Source: an uncultured Chlorobiaceae bacterium (GTDB lineage Bacteria > Bacteroidota > Chlorobiia > Chlorobiales > Chlorobiaceae). Taken from it: a stretch of 64,000 bases of DNA. The translations under genes were made by a program, and so were the position numbers. The stretch spans positions 1-64,000 of the forward strand of contig CAILRB010000023.1 in NCBI GenBank assembly GCA_903836465.1. Direction: 5' to 3'. The notes below the pieces were generated by a model. It worked only from the letters and a program-made list of their open reading frames with translations, had not been told where the DNA came from and did no database searches. Positions 27,907-37,194 of this stretch are shown in pieces; within the stretch, counting starts at the first letter, position 1, and every line of letters starts with the position of its first letter.

Positions 27907-28440
27907 ATGAAGATGATGAAGATAATGGCTCTTGCGTTCATGCTTGCAGGAGTTTTTTCCGTTACGGCAAGGGCTGGATGGGATCCCGCAGAAGAGGATC
28001 ATGCGAGGGCTTCGGTTGAATATTTCAGAACACATGGTCCGGCGCTTGACCGTTTTTTTGATCATGCTTATGGCTATGTTGTTTTTCCTGATGTTTTTAA
28101 AGGCGGCTTTATGCTGTTTGGAGGTGGCCATGGCAAGGGATATGTCTATGAACAGAACAGGATTGTCGGGCGTTCCTCAATTACCCAGCTCAATGTAGGG
28201 CCGCAGCTTGGGGGTCAGTCGTTTTCAGAAATTATTTTTTTTAAAGGGCGCGAAGAGCTTGACAATTTTAAAAAAGGGAATTATGAGCTGAATGCTCAGG
28301 TTGCGGCAATTATCGTCACCAAGGGAATGGCAACCAATACCGATTATTCTAATGGGGTCGCTGTTTTTGTTCTTCCGAAGGCCGGGGTTATGGCTGAAGC
28401 TACCGTTGGTGGGCAGAAGTTCTCGTATAGTCCTTACTGA
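27907..28440 (+). CDS. SYLF/Ysc84-domain secreted protein
   Basis: Signal peptide; HAYGYVVFPDVFKGGFMLFGGGHGKGYVYE...VGPQLGGQSFSEIIFFKG. Confidence 0.8.
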   Translation: MKMMKIMALAFMLAGVFSVTARAGWDPAEEDHARASVEYFRTHGPALDRFFDHAYGYVVFPDVFKGGFMLFGGGHGKGYVYEQNRIVGRSSITQLNVGPQLGGQSFSEIIFFKGREELDNFKKGNYELNAQVAAIIVTKGMATNTDYSNGVAVFVLPKAGVMAEATVGGQKFSYSPY

Positions 28441-28479
28441 CCGAGGTGTTGCTGTTTTTCAATAACGTCAATTTTTGCA

Positions 28480-29907
28480 ATGAAGTATGAATTAGTGGTA
28501 GGCCTTGAGGTTCATTGTCAGCTTAATACGGTGAGCAAGGCTTTTTGTGGTTGTTCTGCACAGTTTGGAAAATCGGCCAATACCAATGTCTGTCCGGTCT
28601 GCCTTGCTCTTCCTGGAGCCTTGCCGGTTCTTAATCGCCAGGTGGTGGAGGATGCCGTCAAGATTGGTCTGGCAATGGGCTGCTCGATAGCTCCTCATTC
28701 GGTGCTTGCCCGGAAAAACTATTTTTATCCCGATCTGCCGAAAGGGTACCAGATTTCGCAGTTTGAAGAGCCGATATGCGGGGAGGGAACCCTCACGATT
28801 GATGCTGGAGAGGGGCCCAGAGAGATCCGCCTGATCAGAATCCATATTGAGGAGGATGCTGGCAAGTCGATTCATGATATTGGCGAGGAGACCTATATTG
28901 ATCTTAATCGGTGCGGCGTTCCGCTGCTTGAGATTGTGAGCTATCCTGATATGCGTACTCCGAAGGAGGCCTCCGCATATCTTCAGAAAGTGCGTCAGAT
29001 TGTTAAATATCTCGGTATTTCGGATGGCAACATGGAGGAAGGAAGTCTTCGTTGTGATGCCAACGTCTCCCTGCGACTCGCAGGAGCGACCGAGTATGGT
29101 ACCCGTACCGAGATCAAGAATATGAATTCGTTCAAGAATGTTGAAAAGGCCATCGAATTTGAGGCGGAGCGCCATAGAGAGATTCTGGATAACGGTGGAG
29201 TGATTATTCAGGAGACCAGACTTTGGGATGCCGACAAGGGGGAGACCCGCTCCATGCGGGGCAAGGAATTTGCCCACGATTATCGTTATTTTCCCGATCC
29301 CGATCTGGTGCCGGTGCTTGTTGATCAGGAGATGATTGACCGTATCAGGCTTGAGCTTCCTGAGTTTCCTGAAGCGCGCGCGCTTCGTTTTGCTGAAGAG
29401 TATGCCATTCCCGTCTATGATGCCGAAGTGCTTACGGTTGAGAGGGAGTTGGCTGACTATTTTGAGGTGACGGTCAGGGTTGCGGGTGATGCCAAGGCTT
29501 CCTCGAACTGGGTGATGGGGGAGGTGATGCGCACGCTGAAAGAGAAGTATCTTGATATTGCGGAGTTTTCTATTTCTCCCGAAAGGCTTGGCGGCTTGAT
29601 CCGTCTTATTGGTGAGGGACTCATCAGCAATACCATAGCCAAGCAGGTGTTTGAACGTATGTTGTCGGAGGAAGCCACTGCCAGGGAGATTGTTGAGCGA
29701 GAAGGGCTTGCACAGGTCTCAGATACCGGCGCGATTGAGACGGTTGTTCAGGAAATTCTGGATGCCAACCCTGGTCAGCTTGCCGCCTATCGTGGTGGAA
29801 AAACCAAGCTGCTGGGCTTTTTTGTGGGCCAGTGCATGAGCCGTATGAAAGGTAAGGCCAACCCACAGATGGTTAATGATGTGCTGCTGAAAAAACTTGA
29901 AGGGTGA
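28480..29907 (+). CDS. gatB: Aspartyl/glutamyl-tRNA amidotransferase subunit B
   Basis: [23 protein letters not shown]...[33 protein letters not shown]; full length. Confidence 0.97.
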   Translation: MKYELVVGLEVHCQLNTVSKAFCGCSAQFGKSANTNVCPVCLALPGALPVLNRQVVEDAVKIGLAMGCSIAPHSVLARKNYFYPDLPKGYQISQFEEPICGEGTLTIDAGEGPREIRLIRIHIEEDAGKSIHDIGEETYIDLNRCGVPLLEIVSYPDMRTPKEASAYLQKVRQIVKYLGISDGNMEEGSLRCDANVSLRLAGATEYGTRTEIKNMNSFKNVEKAIEFEAERHREILDNGGVIIQETRLWDADKGETRSMRGKEFAHDYRYFPDPDLVPVLVDQEMIDRIRLELPEFPEARALRFAEEYAIPVYDAEVLTVERELADYFEVTVRVAGDAKASSNWVMGEVMRTLKEKYLDIAEFSISPERLGGLIRLIGEGLISNTIAKQVFERMLSEEATAREIVEREGLAQVSDTGAIETVVQEILDANPGQLAAYRGGKTKLLGFFVGQCMSRMKGKANPQMVNDVLLKKLEG

Positions 29908-29913
29908 GCGTTT

Positions 29914-30183
29914 TCATGATTCGCTGTCGAACAGATCTTTGGTGCGCGGTGTTTCGGGCAAAATTTTTGCAAGTTCAGGATTGATTACCTCAATTTTTTT
30001 TCTGGCTTCCTGAAGTCGTTTTTTGCAGGTATCGGCAATGCTCAGTCCCTCTTCGTAGAGGCCGATAGAGCTTTCAAGGCCGGTGTCGGGATTTTCGATG
30101 TTGCTGGTTATCTCCTCAAGTCGCGAGATCAGCTCTTCGATTGAGGGTGTGCCAGGGGATTTAACGGAGGGTGAGGCTGCCAT
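29914..30183 (-). CDS. xseB: Exodeoxyribonuclease VII small subunit
   Basis: SIEELISRLEEITSNIENPDTGLESSIGLYEEGLSIADTCKKRLQEARKKIE. Confidence 0.9.
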   Translation of the reverse strand: MAASPSVKSPGTPSIEELISRLEEITSNIENPDTGLESSIGLYEEGLSIADTCKKRLQEARKKIEVINPELAKILPETPRTKDLFDSES

Positions 30184-30256
30184 AAGTTGTCAGGGTTTAC
30201 ATGATTGTTACTAAAGGTAGGTAAAGAGAAAGATTATTCAAAAGGCAGGTGGGTGA

Positions 30257-31270
30257 GTGAAGTTTGTCGATAGTGCGTCTATTTTTGTTCAGGCCGGTGA
30301 CGGCGGTAATGGCTGTGTGAGTTTTCGCAGGGAGAAGTTTGTGCCCAAAGGGGGGCCTGATGGTGGTGATGGCGGACGTGGCGGCCATGTATGGCTGAGA
30401 ACCAACCCCCAGTTGACCACCCTTCTCGATTTTAAATATAAAAAAAAGTATATAGCCGTTCGCGGTGTCCATGGGCAGGGAGCCCGGAAAACAGGCCGGG
30501 ATGGCGCTGATGTTGTTATTGATGTTCCGTGCGGCACCATTGTCAGAAATGCGGAAACTCATGAGATTATTGCGGATTTGACTGGTGAGGATCAGGAACT
30601 GTTAATTGCCAGAGGAGGCAAGGGGGGGCGCGGCAACCAGCATTTTGCCACTCCGACCCGTCAGGCGCCACGGTATGCCGAGCCAGGCCAGAAAGGTGAG
30701 GGGTTTCTGCTTGAAATGGAGCTGAAGCTTATGGCTGATGTCGGGTTGGTTGGCTTTCCCAATGCGGGCAAGTCTACCCTGATTTCGGTGATCAGCGCCG
30801 CAAAGCCTAAAATTGCCGATTATCCGTTTACGACGTTGGTGCCGAATCTCGGCATTGTGCGCTACGAGGAGTACAAATCGTTTGTGATGGCAGATATTCC
30901 TGGAATTATCGAGGGTGCGGCAGAGGGAAAAGGACTTGGTTTGCAGTTCCTGCGCCATATTGAACGGACGAAAATACTGGCCGTGCTTATTGCTGCTGAT
31001 TCGCCTGATATTGCCGAAGAATACCGTACCCTTCTCGGGGAGCTTGAAAAATTTAACAAGGGGCTGCTTGACAAGCCGCGTCTGGTGGTGGTAACAAAAA
31101 TGGATATTGCTGCTGAGGAGCTTGAGATTCCTGCTCTTGAAGAGGGTGTCAGGCTCCTTCCGATTTCAGCAGTCTCCGGGCAGGGGCTGAAGGAGCTCAA
31201 GGATGAGCTCTGGCGCGAGGTATCGGGACGTATCAGGGCGGCTGAACCTTTGGATGAGGGGCTCGCGTAA
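30257..31270 (+). CDS. obgE: Obg-family GTPase
   Basis: [75 protein letters not shown]. Confidence 0.97.
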   Translation: MKFVDSASIFVQAGDGGNGCVSFRREKFVPKGGPDGGDGGRGGHVWLRTNPQLTTLLDFKYKKKYIAVRGVHGQGARKTGRDGADVVIDVPCGTIVRNAETHEIIADLTGEDQELLIARGGKGGRGNQHFATPTRQAPRYAEPGQKGEGFLLEMELKLMADVGLVGFPNAGKSTLISVISAAKPKIADYPFTTLVPNLGIVRYEEYKSFVMADIPGIIEGAAEGKGLGLQFLRHIERTKILAVLIAADSPDIAEEYRTLLGELEKFNKGLLDKPRLVVVTKMDIAAEELEIPALEEGVRLLPISAVSGQGLKELKDELWREVSGRIRAAEPLDEGLA

Positions 31271-31272
31271 CC

Positions 31273-31740
31273 ATGCAGCAGGGAGAACTTTTTGTCAGGT
31301 ATGCGCGTCTTGCTGATGCCGGGGCTATTTCTGCCATTACTGCGGAGTATGCCCGACAGGGAACTATGCTGGAGCGCACCGATGATAATATTGTTGAAAA
31401 TATTCGTAATTTTTTTGTTGCTGAATACAACGGTGAGGTTATCGGGTGTTGTGCTATTGCATTCTATACCCAGAAGCTTGCCGAGATTCGGTCATTGGCT
31501 GTTTTTAACCGTTACAAAATGAAGGGTATAGGACGGTTGCTGGTTGAAAAGGCCGAGTCAGTTTTACGTGAGGAGGGGGTCAGGGAGGTTTTTGTTCTGA
31601 CGCTCAGTCGTGAGTTTTTCAGCCGCGTCGGGTACAGTGAAATCCGGAAGGAGTATTTTCCGCAGAAAATATGGAGAGATTGTACTCATTGTCCAAAGCT
31701 CATGGCCTGCGATGAGATCGCGATGGTGAAAACTCTCTAA
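31273..31740 (+). CDS. GNAT acetyltransferase, ArgA-like N-acetyltransferase
   Basis: VRYARLADAGAISAITAEYA...SLAVFNRYKMKGIGRLLVEKAE...FSRVGYSEIRKEYFPQKIWRDCTHCPKLMACDEIAM. Confidence 0.85.
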   Translation: MQQGELFVRYARLADAGAISAITAEYARQGTMLERTDDNIVENIRNFFVAEYNGEVIGCCAIAFYTQKLAEIRSLAVFNRYKMKGIGRLLVEKAESVLREEGVREVFVLTLSREFFSRVGYSEIRKEYFPQKIWRDCTHCPKLMACDEIAMVKTL

Positions 31741-31770
31741 ACTAATTATACAAACAGGGGCCGCAAAGTC

Positions 31771-32037
31771 GTGATTGTTCAGGAAGTTATCGTTAAAAAT
31801 AAGGCAGGGCTGCATACCAGACCTGCAGCAGCAGTCGTCAAGCTGGCATCTCGTTTCAAATCGGATTTTTTTATCGAAATGCAGGGTGTCGAAATTAACG
31901 CAAAGTCAATTATCGGCGTTATGAGTCTTGCTGCTCCGAAAGGAACCCGGCTGACGCTCAAGCTGGATGGCGAGGATGCCGCAGAGGCTGCCCGCCAGTT
32001 GGTTGAGTTTTTTGAGCAGGGTTTTGGAGAACAATAG
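31771..32037 (+). CDS. HPr family phosphocarrier protein
   Basis: VKNKAGLHTRPAAAVVKLASRF...GVEINAKSIIGVMSLAAPKGT. Confidence 0.93.
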   Translation: MIVQEVIVKNKAGLHTRPAAAVVKLASRFKSDFFIEMQGVEINAKSIIGVMSLAAPKGTRLTLKLDGEDAAEAARQLVEFFEQGFGEQ

Positions 32038-32039
32038 CC

Positions 32040-33155
32040 TTGCGCATTGCCTTCATATCTCCTTTTTTCCCTTTGAAGGGAGGTATAGCCCGGTTCAGCG
32101 GACTTTTGGCAGAAGCCCTTCGCGAGCAGCGGGGAGATGATGTTGTTCCTTTTGCGTTCAGGGCGCTTTTTCCGGATTTTATAGCGCAAGGTGCCGAGGC
32201 TCCTCTTCCTGAAAAGGTTCGTCTGGTGCTCTTTAATCCCTTTTCCTGGCCGGAAACCATTCAGCGTCTCAGATCACTGAAACCCGATATTCTGCTGGTC
32301 TCCTATTGGACCGGTTTTCTGGCTCCTCTCTTCTTTGTGGTGCGTCGCCTCACCCGCATTAAAATGGTGGTGCTGCTCCATAACCTCTCTTCACATGAGT
32401 CCTTTTTTTTTGAACCGTTTTTGCAGAGGCTGCTTGCAGCTTCCGCTGACGGTGTTCTTACTCTTTCTGGCGCTGTGTCGCTGGAGGTGAAGGCCTCCAT
32501 GCTGGACATTCCCCTGCTCACGCTTTATCACCCGGTTTATGAGCCTGAGGGAGAAATTCCTTCACTACTGGAGGCGCGCAGGGCGCTGAATCTTGATGCC
32601 CATGCACCAGTCTTGCTTTTTTTTGGTTATGTGCGTCACTATAAAGGCCTTGATATCATGCTTCGAGCCATGCCCGCGATTCTTCAGAGGGAGCCTGCGC
32701 TCAGGCTGGTTGTTGCCGGTCACTTTTATGAAGATGTTTCTCTTTATCGACGCCTTGTTGATCAACTTGGTATCAGCGGAAGTGTCGATCTCTCTCCGGG
32801 CTATGTTTCTGCAAAACGAAGTGCTCTCTTTTTTGCTGCGGCTGATGCCGTTGTGCTTCCTTACCGAAGCGCAACACAGTCGGGGGTGATACCGCTCGCC
32901 TATGGGTACGGTCTGCCGGTCATTGTCACTCCTGAAGGGGCTCTTCCTGAGATGGTTCGCCCCGGCGAGACAGGCTGGGTTGCCCGTGACCGTTCACCTG
33001 AAGGGTTTGCCGATGCGGTCGGGGAGTTTCTTGACAAGAGGGAGACTCTTTCTTTGATGCGTCCTGCAATCGAAGCTTTTCGCCATGAATTTTCCTGGGA
33101 GGCTTTTGCTGCGTCGGCAGGCAGTTTTCTTGAAACTATAGCGGCAGGGAGGTAA
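32040..33155 (+). CDS. Glycosyltransferase (GT4-like)
   Basis: ISPFFPLKGGIARFSGLLAEAL; VLLFFGYVRHYKGLDIMLRAMP; GVIPLAYGYGLPVIVTPEGALPEMV. Confidence 0.88.
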   Translation: MRIAFISPFFPLKGGIARFSGLLAEALREQRGDDVVPFAFRALFPDFIAQGAEAPLPEKVRLVLFNPFSWPETIQRLRSLKPDILLVSYWTGFLAPLFFVVRRLTRIKMVVLLHNLSSHESFFFEPFLQRLLAASADGVLTLSGAVSLEVKASMLDIPLLTLYHPVYEPEGEIPSLLEARRALNLDAHAPVLLFFGYVRHYKGLDIMLRAMPAILQREPALRLVVAGHFYEDVSLYRRLVDQLGISGSVDLSPGYVSAKRSALFFAAADAVVLPYRSATQSGVIPLAYGYGLPVIVTPEGALPEMVRPGETGWVARDRSPEGFADAVGEFLDKRETLSLMRPAIEAFRHEFSWEAFAASAGSFLETIAAGR

Positions 33156-33157
33156 CG

Positions 33158-33997
33158 ATGGAGGCGCTGACCTGCATTGTCGTTCTGAACTGGAATGGCG
33201 CAGAGGAGACGATAGCCTGCCTGGAGTCGCTCGTTCCCGTTATTATAAAGGGATACAAGCTGCTGGTTGTTGATAATGGTTCGACTGATGGTTCTCCTGA
33301 AAAAATACGGAAGGCTTTTCCTGCAGTGGAGCTGCTTTGTTTACCTGTCAACCTTGGCTACGCGCGGGGAAACAATGCCGGGTTCAGGCGTGTTCAGGAG
33401 TTACAGGCGGAGTTCGTCATTTTTTTGAATAACGACACCATTGTTGACTCCGGTTTTTCTGCTCCGCTTGTTGAAACGCTGCGTCTTCAGCCGTTGGCAG
33501 GTGTGGCGGTGCCGAAAATTTATTATTGGGATCGACCTGATCTTCTCTGGTATGCTGGCGGAGTTGTCCGGTTGTCAACCGGACTGATCTGTCATGTGGG
33601 GCTCAGGCAGAAGGATGCGCCTGAATTTGACCGTCCCGGTTCTACTGGATATGCCACTGGTTGCTGTTTTGCTATGCGATGCCGCGATTTCGAGGCGGTC
33701 GGAGGGTTTGATGAGACGTTCGCTATGTATGCGGAGGATGTTGACCTCTCTCTGCGGGTGCGAGCCCTGGGGAAGAGTATTGAGTATGTTCCCTCATCAA
33801 TGGTCTGGCACAAGGTGTCGGCCTCGCTTTCTGGCCGACCTTTCCGGAAGCTGGTAAAGAAGAGCTTTGGCGCACTTCGTCTTTTCCGCAAGCACAGGGC
33901 ATGGAGCGGCATGGTGCTTTATCTCTTGTTGCTTCCCCTCCGCCTTTCCATCAACCTCATGAAGCAACAGTTCGCAAGGAGGGTTTATGCGGAATAA
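33158..33997 (+). CDS. Glycosyltransferase family 2
   Basis: CIVVLNWNGAEETIACLESL; VVDNGSTDGSPE; FLNNDTIV; GGFDETFAMYAEDVDLSLRVRALG. Confidence 0.92.
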   Translation: MEALTCIVVLNWNGAEETIACLESLVPVIIKGYKLLVVDNGSTDGSPEKIRKAFPAVELLCLPVNLGYARGNNAGFRRVQELQAEFVIFLNNDTIVDSGFSAPLVETLRLQPLAGVAVPKIYYWDRPDLLWYAGGVVRLSTGLICHVGLRQKDAPEFDRPGSTGYATGCCFAMRCRDFEAVGGFDETFAMYAEDVDLSLRVRALGKSIEYVPSSMVWHKVSASLSGRPFRKLVKKSFGALRLFRKHRAWSGMVLYLLLLPLRLSINLMKQQFARRVYAE

Positions 33998-34550
33998 ATG
34001 CAGAACGGTACTTGACGAAGCATATTTCAATGATCCGGCTCATCGGATTCGCTGGCAGAAAACGCTCAAATTTTTGCAAGGCTCGTCACCTGCTGCTTTA
34101 CGACTTTCCAGCGGACTTGACCTGGGAGAGCGCACCCCCTTTATCGCACTGCTGGAGCAGCATTTTGGCTGTCCTTTCGAGAACACGACCGTTGATCTTG
34201 ATAGTGAACCACTTGCAGGCTCTTTCGGAGTGGTGACCGCCTTTGAGGTTCTTGAGCATCTCTACAATCCACTCCATGCACTGCTTGAGGTGAGACGGCT
34301 TCTTGCGGGCGAGGATGCAAGGCTTTTTGTCTCCATGCCTCTCTGGAAACCCTCATATCTTGCAAGCCCCGACCATTTTCATGAGATGACGCGGGGTGAA
34401 GCTTTTTCACTTTTCGGCCGTGCCGGATTTGCAGTGCTGCGAAGCGCGGAGTTTCGTATCCGCCAGCCGTTGTTTTATCTTATGGGAGTGAAACCGCTGC
34501 TGCGGGCATGGTATGAAAAAGTGCAGATCTATGAACTTGCCGTCCGATAG
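33987..34550 (+). CDS. Class I SAM-dependent methyltransferase
   Basis: GVVTAFEVLEHLYNPLHALLEVRRLLAGEDARLFVSMPLW. Confidence 0.75.
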   Translation: MRNKCRTVLDEAYFNDPAHRIRWQKTLKFLQGSSPAALRLSSGLDLGERTPFIALLEQHFGCPFENTTVDLDSEPLAGSFGVVTAFEVLEHLYNPLHALLEVRRLLAGEDARLFVSMPLWKPSYLASPDHFHEMTRGEAFSLFGRAGFAVLRSAEFRIRQPLFYLMGVKPLLRAWYEKVQIYELAVR

Positions 34551-35697
34551 GGGAGTTTCCCGCAGCCAACTCAGGCTTGTCTGGTTTTCCGAGATACAGT
34601 GGGATTTCCTCTCCACACGGAAGCAGCGTCTGCTTGCCCGTTTTCCTGAGAACTGGAGCATTCTGTTCATAGAGCCCTTTGCGCTTGGGCGAAGCCATCA
34701 CTGGCTCCCGGTCAAACGGGGCAGAGTTTGGGTGGTCAGCGTCCCCTTTCTGAAGAGTGTTCCCTTCAGGATTGGGCGACTGCTCGATATTCCCTTGCTG
34801 CGCTGGCTGCTCTCCCTGCCCGGTATTGTGCTCATGCTTTTCTGGGTGACGATGCTCGGATTTGGCTCATCCGACAGGATAATCGGTTTGAGTAATGTCT
34901 ACTGGGGCAGGATAGCCGCCCTTCTTCCTTGCCGTCTCCGCTTTTATGATGCCAACGATGACCATCTTGCGTTTCCGGGGAGTCCCGTGTGGCTGAAGGG
35001 CTTTCTCGACTGCTATCTCGCAAAGGTGGACCTTGTGTTCAGTGTGAGCCGCGAACTGACCAGCCAGCTCAAGCTTCCGACCGGGGTGCGTACCGTCGAA
35101 CTTGGCAACGGTGTGGAGTTCAACCATTTTGCCGTTTCCCGTGCTGAAAAGCCCGTTGCGCTCTCCGGGATCAAGGGTACGATTCTTGGCTACGCCGGAG
35201 CGATGGACTGGATTGATACCGCCCTGATTGCCGCAACAGCCCGTGCCTGGCCGGAGTATCATATTGTGCTTCTTGGCCCCGCCTACGAACGGGAGTGGTG
35301 GAACAAACAGCAGGCGATAAATGCGCTTGCCAACGTGCACTATTTTGGGAAAATTGACTATGCCGAGCTGCCTGCCTGGGTGCAGCGGTTTGATCTGGCG
35401 CTGATGCCGCTGCTCTCCAACAGGCTGAAAGGGGTCTCCCACCCCAACAAGCTCTATGAATATACCGCAGTCGGGGTGCCGGTGCTCTCGATGAACTACT
35501 GCAGCGCAGTGGAGCGGGCGCGGGAGGTAGTGCATATTGCTTCGTCGCATGAGGAGTTTGTCTGCATGGTGCCCGAAGCTCTTGCCGACCGGCGGGTTGA
35601 GGCGCGGCAGGCATTTGCCCGCCAGCACAGTTGGGATACACTTGCTGCCGCGATGGAACAGGAGTTGAGGAGCGCTTTTCTGGAGAGATGCCTGTGA
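34534..35697 (+). CDS. Glycosyltransferase
   Basis: LVWFSEIQWDFLSTRKQRLLARFPENWSILFIEPF; GYAGAMDWIDTALIAATARAWPEYHIVLLGP; NRLKGVSHPNKLYEYTAVGVPVLSMNY; start chosen at MNLPSDRG. Confidence 0.8.
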   Translation, partial: NLPSDRGVSRSQLRLVWFSEIQWDFLSTRKQRLLARFPENWSILFIEPFALGRSHHWLPVKRGRVWVVSVPFLKSVPFRIGRLLDIPLLRWLLSLPGIVLMLFWVTMLGFGSSDRIIGLSNVYWGRIAALLPCRLRFYDANDDHLAFPGSPVWLKGFLDCYLAKVDLVFSVSRELTSQLKLPTGVRTVELGNGVEFNHFAVSRAEKPVALSGIKGTILGYAGAMDWIDTALIAATARAWPEYHIVLLGPAYEREWWNKQQAINALANVHYFGKIDYAELPAWVQRFDLALMPLLSNRLKGVSHPNKLYEYTAVGVPVLSMNYCSAVERAREVVHIASSHEEFVCMVPEALADRRVEARQAFARQHSWDTLAAAMEQELRSAFLERCL

Positions 35698-37190
35698 ATC
35701 GCAATGCCGTCATAGCCGGTCAGGCGGGATTCTCCTTTGCAGGATTTTTCTTCGGCCAGGTGGCGCGGTTTGGCTATAATCTTGTTGTTGCCCGGCTGCT
35801 TGGTGTTGATGCTCTCGGTGTCTATGCTCTCGCCATTGCGGTTATCCAGATTTCAGAGGTGCTTGCCATTGCCGGGCTTGATTCCGGCCTCCTGCGTTTT
35901 GTCAGCCTCAACAGTCACGATCCTCTCCGCCAGAGGGGGACGATTGGTTCCGCCCTTAAAACAGCACTCGCTCTCTCGCTCGTTGTGGCACTCCTGCTGC
36001 TGCTTTTTTCAGGCCAGATCGCTTCACTGCTCAACGGCAGCCGCCTGTTGCAGCTTACGATCTGCTGCTATGCGGCGGCGATTCCCTTCAACGTGGCAAC
36101 TGTCTTGTTTGGCCATGCCATGCAGGGGTTTCAGCAGCTCAAGCCCAAAATTATTGCCACGCAGATACTCAGTCCGTTGCTTTTGCTCTTGCTGACGCTG
36201 CTTCTCCGCTACACCGCAGGTCATGATGCTGCCCTCTTTTTCCCCTTTGTGCTGGCAGGTGTCGGGGCATTCTTCTGGATTCGCCCTCGCCTTGCCCCAA
36301 TTACCGGCGTGCTCCCGTCTGATATCCTGCACGCCCGTACGGACAAGGCGATGATGGCCTACGCTCTCCCTTTCATGGCGGTATCGCTCCTGAGCATGAT
36401 GAGCCACTGGCTCGATGTGATGATGCTCGGGATGCTTACCGATACCGCAACGGTTGGCCTCTACCATCCTGCCGCACGAACGGCGGGACTCTTGCGCTCG
36501 GTCCTCCTTGCTTTTACCGGCATTGCCGCTCCGATGATTGCTGATCTGCACGCCAAAAGCCAGAATGCGGAGATAGGTCGCATCTACAAGATGGTGACGC
36601 GCTGGATTGTCATGGTTGTCATTCCGCCGGCAATTCTCTTCATGGCGCTTCCCGAGCCGGTGCTCTCGGTCTTCGGCGACCGGTTTGCGGCAGGAGGATC
36701 GACCGCGCTGCTTCTCTTGACTGTCGCCTCTTTCCTGCAGGCGACCTTTGGGCTCTCGGCAACGGTGCTTGCCATGACCGGCTATGCGCGGCTCAGCCTC
36801 CTCAACGCTCTTGGTGCTCTCGGTTTGCAGGTGGCGCTGAACCTTCTTCTGATTCCCCGCATGGGGCTGAACGGCGCTGCTCTTGCAACACTGCTTCTCT
36901 TTTTGCTGCTCTCCGCTCTCCGACTTGGCGAAATACAACGCCTGCTGAAGATTCACCCGTTTGGCAAAGCACTCTGGAAACCTCTTGCTGCCGGGTTATC
37001 TTGTGGTGCGCTTCTTCTGGTTGTGCGCCCGTGGCTGCTCACCCTTCCACCCTTTGCGGCGCTGGCGACAGGCGCGGTTCTTGCCCTCTCCAGTTATACG
37101 CTCTTGATGTTGCTGCTGAAGTTGGAAGCAGAGGAGCGGGAGATTATTTTAAGGTATATCCCTTTATTGAACAAGGAACCAAAGCGATAA
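35688..37190 (+). CDS. Polysaccharide flippase (Wzx/MATE-like)
   Basis: Multi-TM; FFGQVARFGYNLVVARLLGVDALGVYALAIAVIQI; ATG 35688 used. Confidence 0.85.
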   Translation: MPVNRNAVIAGQAGFSFAGFFFGQVARFGYNLVVARLLGVDALGVYALAIAVIQISEVLAIAGLDSGLLRFVSLNSHDPLRQRGTIGSALKTALALSLVVALLLLLFSGQIASLLNGSRLLQLTICCYAAAIPFNVATVLFGHAMQGFQQLKPKIIATQILSPLLLLLLTLLLRYTAGHDAALFFPFVLAGVGAFFWIRPRLAPITGVLPSDILHARTDKAMMAYALPFMAVSLLSMMSHWLDVMMLGMLTDTATVGLYHPAARTAGLLRSVLLAFTGIAAPMIADLHAKSQNAEIGRIYKMVTRWIVMVVIPPAILFMALPEPVLSVFGDRFAAGGSTALLLLTVASFLQATFGLSATVLAMTGYARLSLLNALGALGLQVALNLLLIPRMGLNGAALATLLLFLLLSALRLGEIQRLLKIHPFGKALWKPLAAGLSCGALLLVVRPWLLTLPPFAALATGAVLALSSYTLLMLLLKLEAEEREIILRYIPLLNKEPKR

Positions 37191-37194
37191 CGCT

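Noticed and set aside
36024-36956. 310-aa minus ORF opposite the flippase gene
   Set aside because: Shadow ORF in GC-biased coding sequence; no family features.
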